A stretch of DNA of 27,344 nt from a virus: IMG/VR virus record IMGVR_UViG_3300008266_000637, positions 1 through 27,344 of that record. The stretch is one strand, 5' to 3'. Positions within the stretch are counted from its first letter, which is position 1; each line of letters begins with the position of its first letter. The notes under the pieces were generated by a model that saw nothing but the letters and a program-made list of their open reading frames with translations, searched no databases and was not told the origin of the DNA. Position numbers and translations under genes: made by a program. Shown piece by piece: positions 6,312 through 12,431 of the stretch.

Positions 6312-6388
6312 GCGGGTGTAGCTCAATTGATTAGAGCATCGCCCTTCCAAGGCGAGGGTTGTGGGTTTGAGTCCCACCACCCGCTCCA
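6312..6388 (+). tRNA. tRNA-Gly(UCC)
   Basis: Canonical: acceptor GCGGGTG/CACCCGC, D arm GCTC/GAGC, anticodon stem TCGCC/GGCGA with loop CTTCCAA, T arm GTGGG/CCCAC and discriminator U. CCA follows at 6386-6388 and may be encoded, unlike the neighbouring tRNAs. Confidence 0.93.
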
Positions 6389-6392
6389 AGTT

Positions 6393-6462
6393 GGGCCTGA
6401 TGCCGACGGCAGGTCGAGTGGTTTGCAACCACATCGTTTGGGTTCGATTCCCACAGTGTCCA
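6393..6462 (+). tRNA. degenerate tRNA-Ala(UGC)
   Basis: T arm TTGGG/CCCAC and anticodon hairpin GTGG-TTTGCAA-CCAC give UGC. The acceptor GGGCCTG/AGTGTCC has two mismatches but keeps a G3-U70 pair, the alanine identity element. The D arm is weak (GCC/GGT). A Cys(GCA) reading would break two anticodon-stem pairs. Possibly functional, possibly decaying. Confidence 0.6.
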
Positions 6463-6468
6463 CAATTT

Positions 6469-6540
6469 CGCCCATTCGGCAAGTGGTTAAGCCATCACCC
6501 TTTCACGGTGAAGTCACGGGTTCGAATCCCGTATGGGTGA
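6469..6540 (+). tRNA. tRNA-Glu(UUC)
   Basis: Acceptor CGCCCAT/ATGGGTG, D loop with GG, anticodon stem TCACC/GGTGA with loop CTTTCAC (UUC), T arm ACGGG/CCCGT and discriminator A. It starts 7 nt after the Ala gene. Confidence 0.92.
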
Positions 6541-6599
6541 CAATGAAAAGAACAACACAGCACACAAGTTGTACCTCTACGGTTTTAAAGTGTGTTTAA

Positions 6600-6672
6600 G
6601 GAGATTAGGTCAAATGGTTAAGATGTCGCCCTGTCACGGCGTTCGGAGCGGGTTCGACTCCCGTAATCTCCG
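6600..6672 (+). tRNA. tRNA-Asp(GUC)
   Basis: Acceptor GGAGATT/AATCTCC, anticodon stem TCGCC/GGCG with loop CTGTCAC (GUC), T arm GCGGG/CCCGT, and discriminator G as expected for Asp. Confidence 0.92.
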
Positions 6673-6686
6673 CTAAAATTAAATAT

Positions 6687-6758
6687 GGTTCCGTAGTTCA
6701 ATGGATAGAACGGGTGACTTCTAATCTCCAGATCTGGGTTCGACTCCCGGCGGGACTA
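6687..6758 (+). tRNA. tRNA-Arg(UCU)
   Basis: Acceptor GGTTCCG/CGGGACT, D arm GTTC/GAAC, anticodon stem GGTGA/TCTCC (one U-U mismatch), loop CTTCTAA (UCU), T arm CTGGG/CCCGG and discriminator A. It reads AGA, the dominant Arg codon of the phage genes. Confidence 0.92.
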
Positions 6759-7213
6759 CAAAAGACCCCACGATTAACAGAAATATCCGTCTGTTATGGT
6801 GTGTGAACCTGACTTGAAGGCTTCAAGGCTATGGGGGAGGCTACACAGGTTAGGTAAGGATTCCTCATTATGGATTTAGAGGGTAAGGGGCTTTAATTAG
6901 TCGTGTCGTAATCCACAAGTTGTGAGAACACTGAACAATCTTACAATACACACTCTGGCTTCCGAGTGAGACTCACCATGTAACTTTGGGGGTATGGGAA
7001 GATGTTCTGAGGAAATGGTGAAAAGAGTATCTGTGTTGAAGCCGTGAGGTGGATGGGTATGATGACAGACGGACCAAAGTACAAGAGACCCACCGTGGAT
7101 GGTTACTATGGGCTAACGAATCTTAGTCGTATCGGTGTGGGATACTATAACACTAATACTATGAAATTAAAAGGTTCTCCTTGATTAGTGGAGGGATGAT
7201 TCAGAACCTTTTT
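6759..7213 (+). ncRNA. approximately 455-nt structured noncoding RNA with terminator
   Basis: No coding frame is supported. Local inverted repeats include AACAGA/TCTGTT, a perfect CTTGAAG-G-CTTCAAG and AACCTG/CAGGTT enclosing it. A block AAGAGACCC..GTGGATG..CTAACGA..TATCG (7083-7135) recurs at 7850-7887. The 3' end is a terminator at 7170-7214. Size, GC-rich composition and position next to tRNAs recall the class of large phage RNAs such as ROOL and GOLLD, but no family assignment is possible by eye. Confidence 0.5.
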
Positions 7214-7214
7214 T
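7170..7214 (+). terminator. terminator ending the 6759-7213 RNA
   Basis: AAAGGTTCT pairs with AGAACCTTT, with an inner CTCC/GGAG helix, followed by a run of T's. It lies directly before the AGTCAGG-capped tRNA-like element. Confidence 0.75.
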
Positions 7215-7216
7215 AT

Positions 7217-7309
7217 AGTCAGGTTGGATACAAGGTCGGTTCGAGTCCGATGGAAGGATATGGATGTCGGGTAGCACCCTGTAGAGAGGTTCGATTCCTC
7301 TCCTGACTA
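7217..7309 (+). tRNA. tRNA-like element with AGTCAGG acceptor, first copy
   Basis: A perfect 7-bp acceptor AGTCAGG/CCTGACT, T arm AGAGG/CCTCT (loop TTCGATT) and discriminator A bracket 93 nt. The interior lacks a normal D arm. Its best 5-bp hairpin with a 7-nt loop is GTCGG-TTCGAGT-CCGAT, giving CGA (Ser) if it is an anticodon, but that loop also looks like a second T loop. A GGG-TAGCA-CCC hairpin follows. It may be an aberrant tRNA or a tRNA mimic. Confidence 0.5.
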
Positions 7310-7330
7310 CTAAAATTTTAAATTAATATC

Positions 7331-7534
7331 ATGAGAGAGTTTATCACTATGTTGTCAACTGCGGTTGTTATGTTTTTTGGGTTGTTTTGTTTCACCTTTT
7401 ATTTAATGTCTGAGGTAACATTGACATCAATGTTTATTGGATTCATTGGATTTGTTTTGGTATTATCTCCGGCTTGGAACAAATGGAAACAAATTTTTAA
7501 CGAATTATACTGGAAGAAAGAAAAAAATGATTAA
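7331..7534 (+). CDS. small two-helix membrane protein
   Basis: A 67-aa protein with two hydrophobic segments (about residues 8-28 and 33-49) and a basic C-terminal tail (KQIFNELYWKKEKND). The hairpin topology suits a small inner-membrane protein, and holin-like or superinfection roles are possible. The actual holin candidate is at 9932. It is embedded between tRNA-like elements, with a second tiny ORF 9 nt downstream. Confidence 0.65.
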   Translation: MREFITMLSTAVVMFFGLFCFTFYLMSEVTLTSMFIGFIGFVLVLSPAWNKWKQIFNELYWKKEKND

Positions 7535-7543
7535 ATTTGTCTT

Positions 7544-7711
7544 ATGAAAGAGAGATATTCAATGAGAGTTATCCTTGAGCAGAAGTTTGGGGAAACTGAG
7601 AAAAATGTGAAGACAAGTAGAAGTACTAAACGGGCAACCAAAAAGTCAGGTGATAGTGGTAAGTATATTACCAAGATCGTTGATGGTGTCAAATATATGG
7701 TACTGAAATAA
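7544..7711 (+). CDS. 55-aa basic protein, unknown
   Basis: ATG at 7544 starts 9 nt after the preceding stop. Thirteen lysines and six arginines in 55 residues (KTSRSTKRATKKSGDSGKYI) suggest nucleic-acid binding, which is inference only. The C-terminal KYITKIVDGVKYMVLK could be a beta-hairpin. The gene ends at the structured RNA starting near 7712. Confidence 0.5.
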   Translation: MKERYSMRVILEQKFGETEKNVKTSRSTKRATKKSGDSGKYITKIVDGVKYMVLK

Positions 7712-7818
7712 TATGTATTGTGTTGTTCCCTTGAGAAAGGAATTGCGGTGGGAGATTGTCTTGATTTGGATTTAACCTAGCATGAATCACAACACAGAGG
7801 ACTTCTCATCCTCAAAAT
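7712..7818 (+). ncRNA. structured spacer RNA pairing with the next tRNA-like element
   Basis: TGTTGT and ACAACA arms (TTGTGTTGT near 7718 / ACAACACA near 7790) enclose a TTCC..GGAA hairpin and the segment AGATTGTC. The latter is an exact complement of GACAATCT inside the tRNA-like element at 7819. The spacer and the element may therefore fold as one RNA. Confidence 0.4.
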
Positions 7819-7914
7819 AGTCAGGCGGCGAAATTGGGACAATCTACTTAAGAGACCCCAAGGTGGATGCCTAACGATTGAGTATCGCAACAGGTTCGAC
7901 TCCTGTCCTGACTA
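7819..7914 (+). tRNA. tRNA-like element with AGTCAGG acceptor, second copy
   Basis: Acceptor AGTCAGG/CCTGACT, T arm ACAGG/CCTGT and discriminator A span 96 nt. The D region begins like a Leu tRNA (GGCGAAATTGG) but its 3' strand does not close. The best loop with U33 gives GAG with only three stem pairs. The interior contains the AAGAGACCC..GTGGATG..CTAACGA block shared with 7083-7135. Confidence 0.45.
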
Positions 7915-7932
7915 CAAAAAAAAATAAAAATT

Positions 7933-8124
7933 ATGGAATTAATATTATTTTCGATTATTGGATGTTTGCTTGGTTGTTTAGTTTTAGTGGGACTATTAAA
8001 CCAATTTAAGTCAAAACCCTCAGTTGATTATCATGAGTTAATTAAACAATCTGAAGAACGATTAGAGAAGTCAAAAAAGTATGGTGAAGAGTTAGATAGA
8101 ATGTTAGAAGAAATGAAAAAATAG
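7933..8124 (+). CDS. small membrane-anchored coiled-coil protein (63 aa)
   Basis: One N-terminal transmembrane segment (about residues 3-23, LFSIIGCLLGCLVLVGLL) is followed by a charged helix (LIKQSEERLEKSKKYGEELD). This resembles an i-spanin or other small single-pass phage membrane protein, but there is no overlapping partner gene. Its TAG stop (8122-8124) overlaps the first bases of the next tRNA-like element, so RNA processing there would trim the mRNA at its stop codon. Confidence 0.65.
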   Translation: MELILFSIIGCLLGCLVLVGLLNQFKSKPSVDYHELIKQSEERLEKSKKYGEELDRMLEEMKK

Positions 8125-8223
8125 TCAGGTGGCGGAATGGTAGACGCTAAGATGTTTTGTGTATTCTAAGTGCATTACAGATAGAGAAACTAAATCATAC
8201 AGGTTCAAATCCTGTCCTGACTA
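8123..8223 (+). tRNA. tRNA-like element with AGTCAGG acceptor, third copy
   Basis: Acceptor AGTCAGG/CCTGACT, Leu/Ser-type D arm GCG..CGC with GG, T arm ACAGG/CCTGT and discriminator A span 101 nt. At the canonical position, AAGAT-GTTTTGT-GTATT would give UUU with one mismatch. A better 5-bp stem GTGTA-TTCTAAG-TGCAT lies 11 nt further on and would give CUA (amber). The identity is unresolved. Confidence 0.55.
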
Positions 8224-8228
8224 CATAA

Positions 8229-8302
8229 GGTCCTTTAGCTCATTCGGTTAGAGCAATTGACTCATAATCAATAGGTGGTTGGTTCGATCCCAACAAGGAC
8301 CA
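8229..8302 (+). tRNA. tRNA-Met(CAU)
   Basis: Canonical: acceptor GGTCCTT/AAGGACC, D arm GCTC/GAGC, anticodon stem ATTGA/TCAAT with loop CTCATAA (CAU at 8263-8265), T arm GTTGG/CCAAC and discriminator A. Elongator Met or Ile2; it is the last tRNA of the array. Confidence 0.92.
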
Positions 8303-8321
8303 CATTTTTTTTAAAAAAGTT

Positions 8322-8351
8322 TTGGCAATTCAAAACTAAAGCATATCTTTG
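8322..8351 (+). promoter_or_regulatory. Bacteroidota promoter
   Basis: TTGGCA (8322-8327), 16 nt, TATCTTTG (8344-8351), 22 nt before the ATG at 8374. It also fixes that start, because upstream codons of the open frame fall inside tRNA-Met and the promoter. Confidence 0.75.
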
Positions 8352-8373
8352 TATAAATCAAAACGGAAAAGAT

Positions 8374-9120
8374 ATGACAACAGACATCGCAACACAAGTA
8401 AGAAACTACCAAGGAACTAACTCTTTCATCATCAAAATGAAAGACTCAATCTCTCGTTACGGATCATTAACCGTAAAACAACAAATGGCGGTTGAGAAAA
8501 TTTTCTCAAACATCGGTGAAATCAAATCTGTTGAATTAACAGGTGATTTGAAGGTAATCTCTGACTACCAAGGATCTAACTCTTTTGTTAACGATATTAA
8601 GTCTAAATTGGCTCAATTCGGTAAATTGTCTGATAAACAAGTATCTGCTGCAATGAAACAAATTGACAAAGAAAATAACAAACCTGTTGTTCGTAAAATG
8701 AACTTCAAGGCTGAAGGTGATACTATCAAAGTTGGTAGAGGTATCGGACAAGGATTGAAAGAAAAATATAACTTGAACTTCAACCCAATCCTTTTGGATA
8801 TCACTAAAGTAATGGGTGTTACTGCAAAGGCGGTTAAATTCTCAGGTAAGATGACTGTAAAGCGTGGTGATGTTTGTGTGTGTTGTGCAAAAACTCTTAC
8901 TGACGAGTTCTCAATGTTGACTAAAATGGGTAAGACTTGTGCTAAACACATGGGTGTTGAGTATATCACTGACAAATCTCAAGCGGATAAGTTTCGTGAG
9001 GACTACTTGAAAAAAGTTGAGGAGATTGGTGAAATGGAATTTTGGGTTCCAAGAAACCAAATCAAACTTTGGGATGGAAAAGGAGGATTCATCCTTGATA
9101 TGTCCGAAAAATGGTTTTAA
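8374..9120 (+). CDS. zinc-binding protein with tandem repeats (248 aa)
   Basis: Two repeats, residues 12-43 and 65-97, share YQG[TS]NSF...[IK]...G-x-L-[TS]-x-K-Q, a motif common in phage and bacterial helical modules. The C-terminal half has C168, C170, C171, C189 and H192 in CVCCAKTLTDE...GKTCAKH. This is like the small CxxC-Gx-LT...GxxC zinc fingers found at the ends of many phage proteins (DUF6011-like, by memory of the pattern). A nucleic-acid-binding early protein is plausible. Codons are richer in C-ending triplets than those of the structural genes, suggesting high expression. It has its own host-type promoter and a terminator behind it. Confidence 0.8.
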   Translation: MTTDIATQVRNYQGTNSFIIKMKDSISRYGSLTVKQQMAVEKIFSNIGEIKSVELTGDLKVISDYQGSNSFVNDIKSKLAQFGKLSDKQVSAAMKQIDKENNKPVVRKMNFKAEGDTIKVGRGIGQGLKEKYNLNFNPILLDITKVMGVTAKAVKFSGKMTVKRGDVCVCCAKTLTDEFSMLTKMGKTCAKHMGVEYITDKSQADKFREDYLKKVEEIGEMEFWVPRNQIKLWDGKGGFILDMSEKWF

Positions 9121-9130
9121 ACCATAATTA

Positions 9131-9156
9131 AACCACCAACTATGGTGGTTTTTTTA
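9131..9156 (+). terminator. rho-independent terminator
   Basis: AACCACCA/TGGTGGTT with loop ACTA and a T-run. It is followed 9 nt later by an ATATTTATA motif. Confidence 0.92.
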
Positions 9157-9164
9157 TTTAATGG

Positions 9165-9173
9165 ATATTTATA
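9165..9173 (+). promoter_or_regulatory. phage ATATTTATA motif
   Basis: Located between the terminator at 9131 and the ATG at 9187 (13-nt gap). Confidence 0.6.
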
Positions 9174-9186
9174 AAATAAAGATTCT

Positions 9187-9891
9187 ATGAAAGGGAGAGT
9201 TAAAATCACTGAAGGTGAGATTAAGTATATTTTACAAAAACACAAATTATCAATTAACGAATCTGTTAAATTAACTGATTTTGTTACTAGTGATATGTCA
9301 TCTGAAAGTCCAAACTTTAAAAGTTTTGTTGAGTTTTTAAATGGTAATGTTGACTTGGATACAATTGCAGATAATGTGGAAACTTTCTTTAAGTCATTAT
9401 CAAAAACTGTTACGGATACTGACACAGATAATGTTAAAATCGTTGGTGGGAATAGAACTGATGACGAATTTTATAAAGAAGTATTGGATCGTATTGGTGC
9501 TGAACCAACAAAAGAAAACATGAAATTTTTCTATGCATGGAGACAAGCGGAAGGTGCTCAAGCAACATATAACCCATTTAACACAACACATAAAAAAGAG
9601 GGATCTAGTTTATGGAATTGTTTAAAGAAGAAATCAGGGAAATGTGTTTCAGGTGTTAGAAATTATGATTCTGAGGAAGATGGTATAAGTGCAACCGCAT
9701 CAACAATTAAAAATGGATATTATCCGTGTATATTAGACGGATTAAAAAATGATATTGGGGCAAAAAATATTGCTGACAAATGTTTATCAAACTTAAAAAC
9801 TTGGGGAACTGGTGGTTTAGTAAAAACCGTATTAAACAGTAAAACATTAAATCCTCCTGTAATCTCAAGAAGTTTGGTTAAAAAAGTTTAA
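9187..9891 (+). CDS. putative virion-associated lysozyme-like hydrolase with leader peptide
   Basis: A 234-aa protein. Its N-terminus (MKGRVKITEGEIKYILQKHK, then LSINES) is a divergent copy of the shared leader. From about residue 95 it has the pattern of phage muramidase-like domains that act on peptidoglycan: NMKFFYAWRQAEG, ATYNPFNTT, YDSEEDGISATASTI, NGYYPCILDGLKND and LKTWGTG. The acidic residue in WRQAEG is the obvious catalytic candidate. Four Cys residues may form disulphides. Because it carries a leader and no signal peptide, it may be packaged rather than secreted; the holin gene follows 40 nt downstream, so a role in lysis is also open. Confidence 0.7.
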   Translation: MKGRVKITEGEIKYILQKHKLSINESVKLTDFVTSDMSSESPNFKSFVEFLNGNVDLDTIADNVETFFKSLSKTVTDTDTDNVKIVGGNRTDDEFYKEVLDRIGAEPTKENMKFFYAWRQAEGAQATYNPFNTTHKKEGSSLWNCLKKKSGKCVSGVRNYDSEEDGISATASTIKNGYYPCILDGLKNDIGAKNIADKCLSNLKTWGTGGLVKTVLNSKTLNPPVISRSLVKKV

Positions 9892-9931
9892 CATATATCC
9901 TATGTTAAAATAAACCATAAAAACAATTTTT

Positions 9932-10099
9932 ATGAAGTTAACAAAAGAACAAATTATGGGGATTATTCGTCACGGATTAACATTCGTCGGTGGTATTCTT
10001 GTAATGAAAGGACTCGTTGATGATACAATGGTTTCTGAAATCATTGGTGGAATTATGACATTAACAGGTGCCGTTTGGTCTATTATTGACAAAAAATAA
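9932..10099 (+). CDS. putative holin (Pam3-gp28-like)
   Basis: This 55-aa protein is too short for many gene callers. It has two hydrophobic helices (about residues 13-27 and 36-51) linked by a short polar turn, an N-terminal MKLTKEQIMGIIRH and the pattern LTFVGGILVMKGL..EIIGGIMTLTGAVWSII. This matches the small two-helix holins of the Pam3-gp28 type that I recall. It would form the membrane lesion that lets peptidoglycan hydrolases out. The position right after a lysozyme-like gene supports this. Confidence 0.75.
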   Translation: MKLTKEQIMGIIRHGLTFVGGILVMKGLVDDTMVSEIIGGIMTLTGAVWSIIDKK

Positions 10100-10123
10100 T
10101 TTTCATTTAATTTTTTTTTGATG

Positions 10124-10150
10124 AACCCCACTATTAAGGTGGGGTTTTTT
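10124..10150 (+). terminator. rho-independent terminator
   Basis: CCCCAC/GTGGGG flanked by AA/TT, 7-nt loop, six T's. It ends the lysozyme-holin unit and is followed by ATATTTATT. Confidence 0.92.
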
Positions 10151-10160
10151 AAAAAATATA

Positions 10161-10169
10161 ATATTTATT
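10161..10169 (+). promoter_or_regulatory. phage ATATTTATT motif
   Basis: Lies between the terminator and the ATG at 10177 (7-nt gap). Confidence 0.6.
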
Positions 10170-10176
10170 AATTAGT

Positions 10177-10785
10177 ATGGAAAATTATGTAGGGATTATA
10201 ATCGCATTTATTACAGGTGTGATAGGACCAATTTTAATTCTTTTTATAAAGAGTAAGTTGGAAAAGAAGGAGAAACCGGATATGGTTAAGGAAACCCTTA
10301 GAGTTGCGGAGTTAGTTACAAACAAAATTGATCACATAAAAGAAGAATTCAATGCGGACAGAGTATGGGTTACACAGTTTCACAACGGAGGTAACTTCTA
10401 CCCAACAGGTAAGTCAATGGCGAAGTTTTCCGTAATGTACGAAACTGTTAATCCTGGTATTAGTTCCATACAAAGTAACTTTCATAATATTCCTGTTAAT
10501 CTTTTTTCAAAATCAATTAATCAACTTTTAAATAACGATACGATTGAAATCTCCGATTTTAAGGATGAAACCATATCAACTTATGGGTTAAAATACATTG
10601 CTGAAGATACAGGGTGTAAATCAGGTTATTTGTTTGCAATTAAAACTATTGACGATAAATTCATTGGAACTTTAGGTATTGATTACACCAAAAGAAAAAC
10701 AAAACTTGATATTGAGTCAATTAACCATTTACAGGTTCATGCAACATCTTTAGGTGGAGTTTTAATGACACATCTACAACAATAA
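10177..10785 (+). CDS. membrane-anchored GAF-like domain protein (202 aa)
   Basis: One N-terminal transmembrane segment (about residues 5-24) is followed by a charged linker and, from about residue 50, a domain with the look of a GAF sensor: RVWVTQFHNGGNFYPTG, then helices and a strand AEDTGCKSGYLFAIKTIDDK and FIGTLGIDY. The HNGG motif recurs in phage proteins of this type. The ligand is unknown. The GAF domain should face the cytoplasm if the N-terminus is outside. It follows the holin and may be part of lysis timing, which is inference. Confidence 0.6.
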   Translation: MENYVGIIIAFITGVIGPILILFIKSKLEKKEKPDMVKETLRVAELVTNKIDHIKEEFNADRVWVTQFHNGGNFYPTGKSMAKFSVMYETVNPGISSIQSNFHNIPVNLFSKSINQLLNNDTIEISDFKDETISTYGLKYIAEDTGCKSGYLFAIKTIDDKFIGTLGIDYTKRKTKLDIESINHLQVHATSLGGVLMTHLQQ

Positions 10786-10787
10786 TT

Positions 10788-10817
10788 TTGTAACTTCAAA
10801 TAAAGTTCATATCTTTA
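10788..10817 (+). promoter_or_regulatory. Bacteroidota promoter, leaderless start
   Basis: TTGTAA (10788-10793), 16 nt, TATCTTTA (10810-10817). The ATG at 10822 is only 4 nt beyond the -7 element, so the transcript would start at or within a few bases of the start codon. Confidence 0.65.
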
Positions 10818-10821
10818 CGGT

Positions 10822-11301
10822 ATGAATATTTTCTTTTTAGATTTTGATACAAAAAAATGTGCTGAATATCATTGTGATAAGCATGTTGTAAAAATGATAC
10901 TTGAAACTGCACAACTTTTGTGTGGTGTTCACTGGATTAACGAATCAGAGGCACCGTACAAATTATCTCACAAAAATCACCCCTGCGCAATATGGGTTAG
11001 AGAATCATTATCTAATTATCTGTACCTATGTGACTTAGGTTTAGAGTTGTCTAAGGAATACACTTACCGATATGGTAAACGACATAAATCTCAAGACATA
11101 ATTGAGTGGTGTTTATCAAATAAACCAATAATTAAAGATATTGGGTTTACCACACCCCCAAAAGCAATGCCTGATGAATATAAAGTTGACGATGTAATTG
11201 AGTCATATAGAAACTACTATGTTGGCGCAAAAAAAGATTTCGCTAAATGGAAAAATAGAGACATTCCCGAATGGTTTCATAACAACGAAGTATTTATATA
11301 A
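10822..11301 (+). CDS. conserved phage protein (MNIFFLDFD..CAEYHCDKHVVKM family)
   Basis: This 159-aa protein opens with MNIFFLDFDTKKCAEYHCDK followed by HVVKMILETAQLL. That is the signature of a family widespread in large phages and usually left unnamed or tentatively annotated as pyrimidine-dimer DNA glycosylase-like. Conserved His and Cys residues (H17, H21, HKNHPCAIW) could bind metal. The C-terminus has the family motif PPKAMPDEYK, YRNYYVGAKKDFAKWKNRDIP and W-F. Expected to be cytoplasmic. Function unproved; family recognition is good. Confidence 0.7.
   Translation: MNIFFLDFDTKKCAEYHCDKHVVKMILETAQLLCGVHWINESEAPYKLSHKNHPCAIWVRESLSNYLYLCDLGLELSKEYTYRYGKRHKSQDIIEWCLSNKPIIKDIGFTTPPKAMPDEYKVDDVIESYRNYYVGAKKDFAKWKNRDIPEWFHNNEVFI
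11291..11298 (+). promoter_or_regulatory. phage TATTTATA motif
   Basis: TATTTATA overlaps the end of the previous gene, 19 nt before ATG 11318. A second copy (11311-11318) runs into the ATG itself. Confidence 0.45.
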
Positions 11302-11317
11302 ATAACATTTTATTTAT

Positions 11318-12064
11318 ATGGAGATTAATGAGACAAACACCTATGGATTTGAGCAAGGATCTGTTGATTCGGGTAAAGTAGTTTTTGGTGGTAAAAATAA
11401 CAATTGGGGCGGTTCTATGGAACGAGCATTAGAAATTGCTAGTTTTGCCAAAAAATGTTCGGGTAAGAAAAATGTAATATCATCACAAAAACGATCTAGA
11501 GTTAAAACTGCATCAGGGAATGTATCTGATCATTATGAAGGAAATCTATCGGCATATGCGGTTGATATACCCGCAAGAGGAGAAAAAGGTGACGAACTGT
11601 TAAAATGTATCATGGGTGAATTTAATAACGGTAGTAATTCAAGTTATACCGGTAATAAATGGTTAAATGTGACAGTTGATGGTTACCGATACCAATTTGG
11701 TTGGAGGGTTAAGAATCACTACGATCACATCCATGTGGGAGTTAAAAAGGTTGGGGAATCAAGTAAAGTTGAGGATGATACCGAAAAGGCAGATAAAGTT
11801 TTATTTGACGCAAATAGTTTTGGTGAAAAGGGTGATGAGAATCTTAATAAACTTTTAGATGAATTAAAAACTAGAGGCGTTACTAATCCACAAGAGACAT
11901 TAAAAAAATGGATAGGTAGTATTGCGAAAAAAGAAATGAAATATAAATCATTTAAAGATATTTTAAATTCTGACGAATACAAACAATTAGTTAAGTACCT
12001 TGAAGTTAGTGAGATTGAACAAATGGATGAAGAAATTCAAAGAATCAAAAAAATTATTGGTTAA
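11318..12064 (+). CDS. M15-family peptidoglycan peptidase (endolysin candidate)
   Basis: A 248-aa protein. Zinc ligands of D-Ala-D-Ala carboxypeptidase / L-Ala-D-Glu peptidase-like M15 enzymes are visible: S70-D-H72-x(10)-D83 (SDHYEGNLSAYAVDI) and H137-x-H139 (YDHIHVG). The C-terminal 100 residues are a charged helical extension, not a standard wall-binding domain. There is no signal peptide, so it would need the holin at 9932 for release. It probably cuts stem peptides of the host wall at lysis. It lies in the same late region as the lysozyme-like protein, giving two hydrolases of different specificity. Confidence 0.8.
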   Translation: MEINETNTYGFEQGSVDSGKVVFGGKNNNWGGSMERALEIASFAKKCSGKKNVISSQKRSRVKTASGNVSDHYEGNLSAYAVDIPARGEKGDELLKCIMGEFNNGSNSSYTGNKWLNVTVDGYRYQFGWRVKNHYDHIHVGVKKVGESSKVEDDTEKADKVLFDANSFGEKGDENLNKLLDELKTRGVTNPQETLKKWIGSIAKKEMKYKSFKDILNSDEYKQLVKYLEVSEIEQMDEEIQRIKKIIG

Positions 12065-12065
12065 C

Positions 12066-12140
12066 CTATTGTCTAAATAAAATCAAATGACTATGTTTGT
12101 ACTGTTGTTTTGATAAACAGAAAGACAATAAAAAAAAACA
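12066..12140 (+). other. intergenic inverted repeat, unknown
   Basis: ATTGTCT (near 12068) pairs with AGACAAT (near 12123), enclosing a CTGTT..AACAG hairpin. A's, not T's, follow, so it is not a normal terminator for the + strand. It could be a small RNA or mRNA 3'-end stabiliser. Confidence 0.35.
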
Positions 12141-12150
12141 AAAAAAATAC

Positions 12151-12181
12151 TTGACAGATTAAAATAAAAGTATTAGATTTG
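12151..12181 (+). promoter_or_regulatory. strong Bacteroidota promoter
   Basis: TTGACA (12151-12156), 17 nt, TAGATTTG (12174-12181). It is followed by a TTCGGA..TCTGAA hairpin and a boxA-like GTTCTTTAA. Confidence 0.8.
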
Positions 12182-12222
12182 TAAAACAATTCGGAAATAG
12201 GTTTCTAAATCTGAATAAAATA

Positions 12223-12231
12223 GTTCTTTAA
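12223..12231 (+). promoter_or_regulatory. boxA-like element
   Basis: GTTCTTTAA in the leader of the 51-aa gene. One base differs from the GTTCTTTGA copies. Confidence 0.4.
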
Positions 12232-12256
12232 TTATTAACCTTTAAACTGTTGTGAG

Positions 12257-12412
12257 ATGTCAGAAGACAATAACACAGTAGAATCTAAGGAAGTTGTAAT
12301 GTACGGTTACAAAAATTCTGAAGGAAAGATGTTTTGGACATCAAACTTCGAATTCGCTAACATTCGTGCAAACCACTTCGGAACTTATGATGTCTACGAA
12401 GAAAAAAATTAA
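12257..12412 (+). CDS. 51-aa phage protein, unknown
   Basis: ATG at 12257 follows a consensus promoter and an approximately 75-nt leader with a hairpin and boxA-like site. The protein starts acidic (MSEDNNTVESKEVVMYGYKN) and continues with aromatic-rich SEGKMFWTSNFEFANIRANH. No domain is recognised. The strong promoter implies abundant early product. The next promoter begins 20 nt after its stop. Confidence 0.65.
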   Translation: MSEDNNTVESKEVVMYGYKNSEGKMFWTSNFEFANIRANHFGTYDVYEEKN

Positions 12413-12431
12413 AAAAAAGTTCACAAAGTAC

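Noticed and set aside
6393-6462. tRNA-Cys(GCA)
   Set aside because: Placing GCA as anticodon breaks two anticodon-stem pairs; UGC with a G3-U70 pair fits Ala better.
6327-6599. 90-aa ORF across the tRNA cluster
   Set aside because: It covers tRNA-Gly, Ala and Glu genes in full, so it is a shadow of tRNA sequence.
8275-8373. 33-codon upstream extension of the zinc-binding repeat protein
   Set aside because: It starts inside tRNA-Met and crosses the promoter; ATG 8374 follows the TATCTTTG element.
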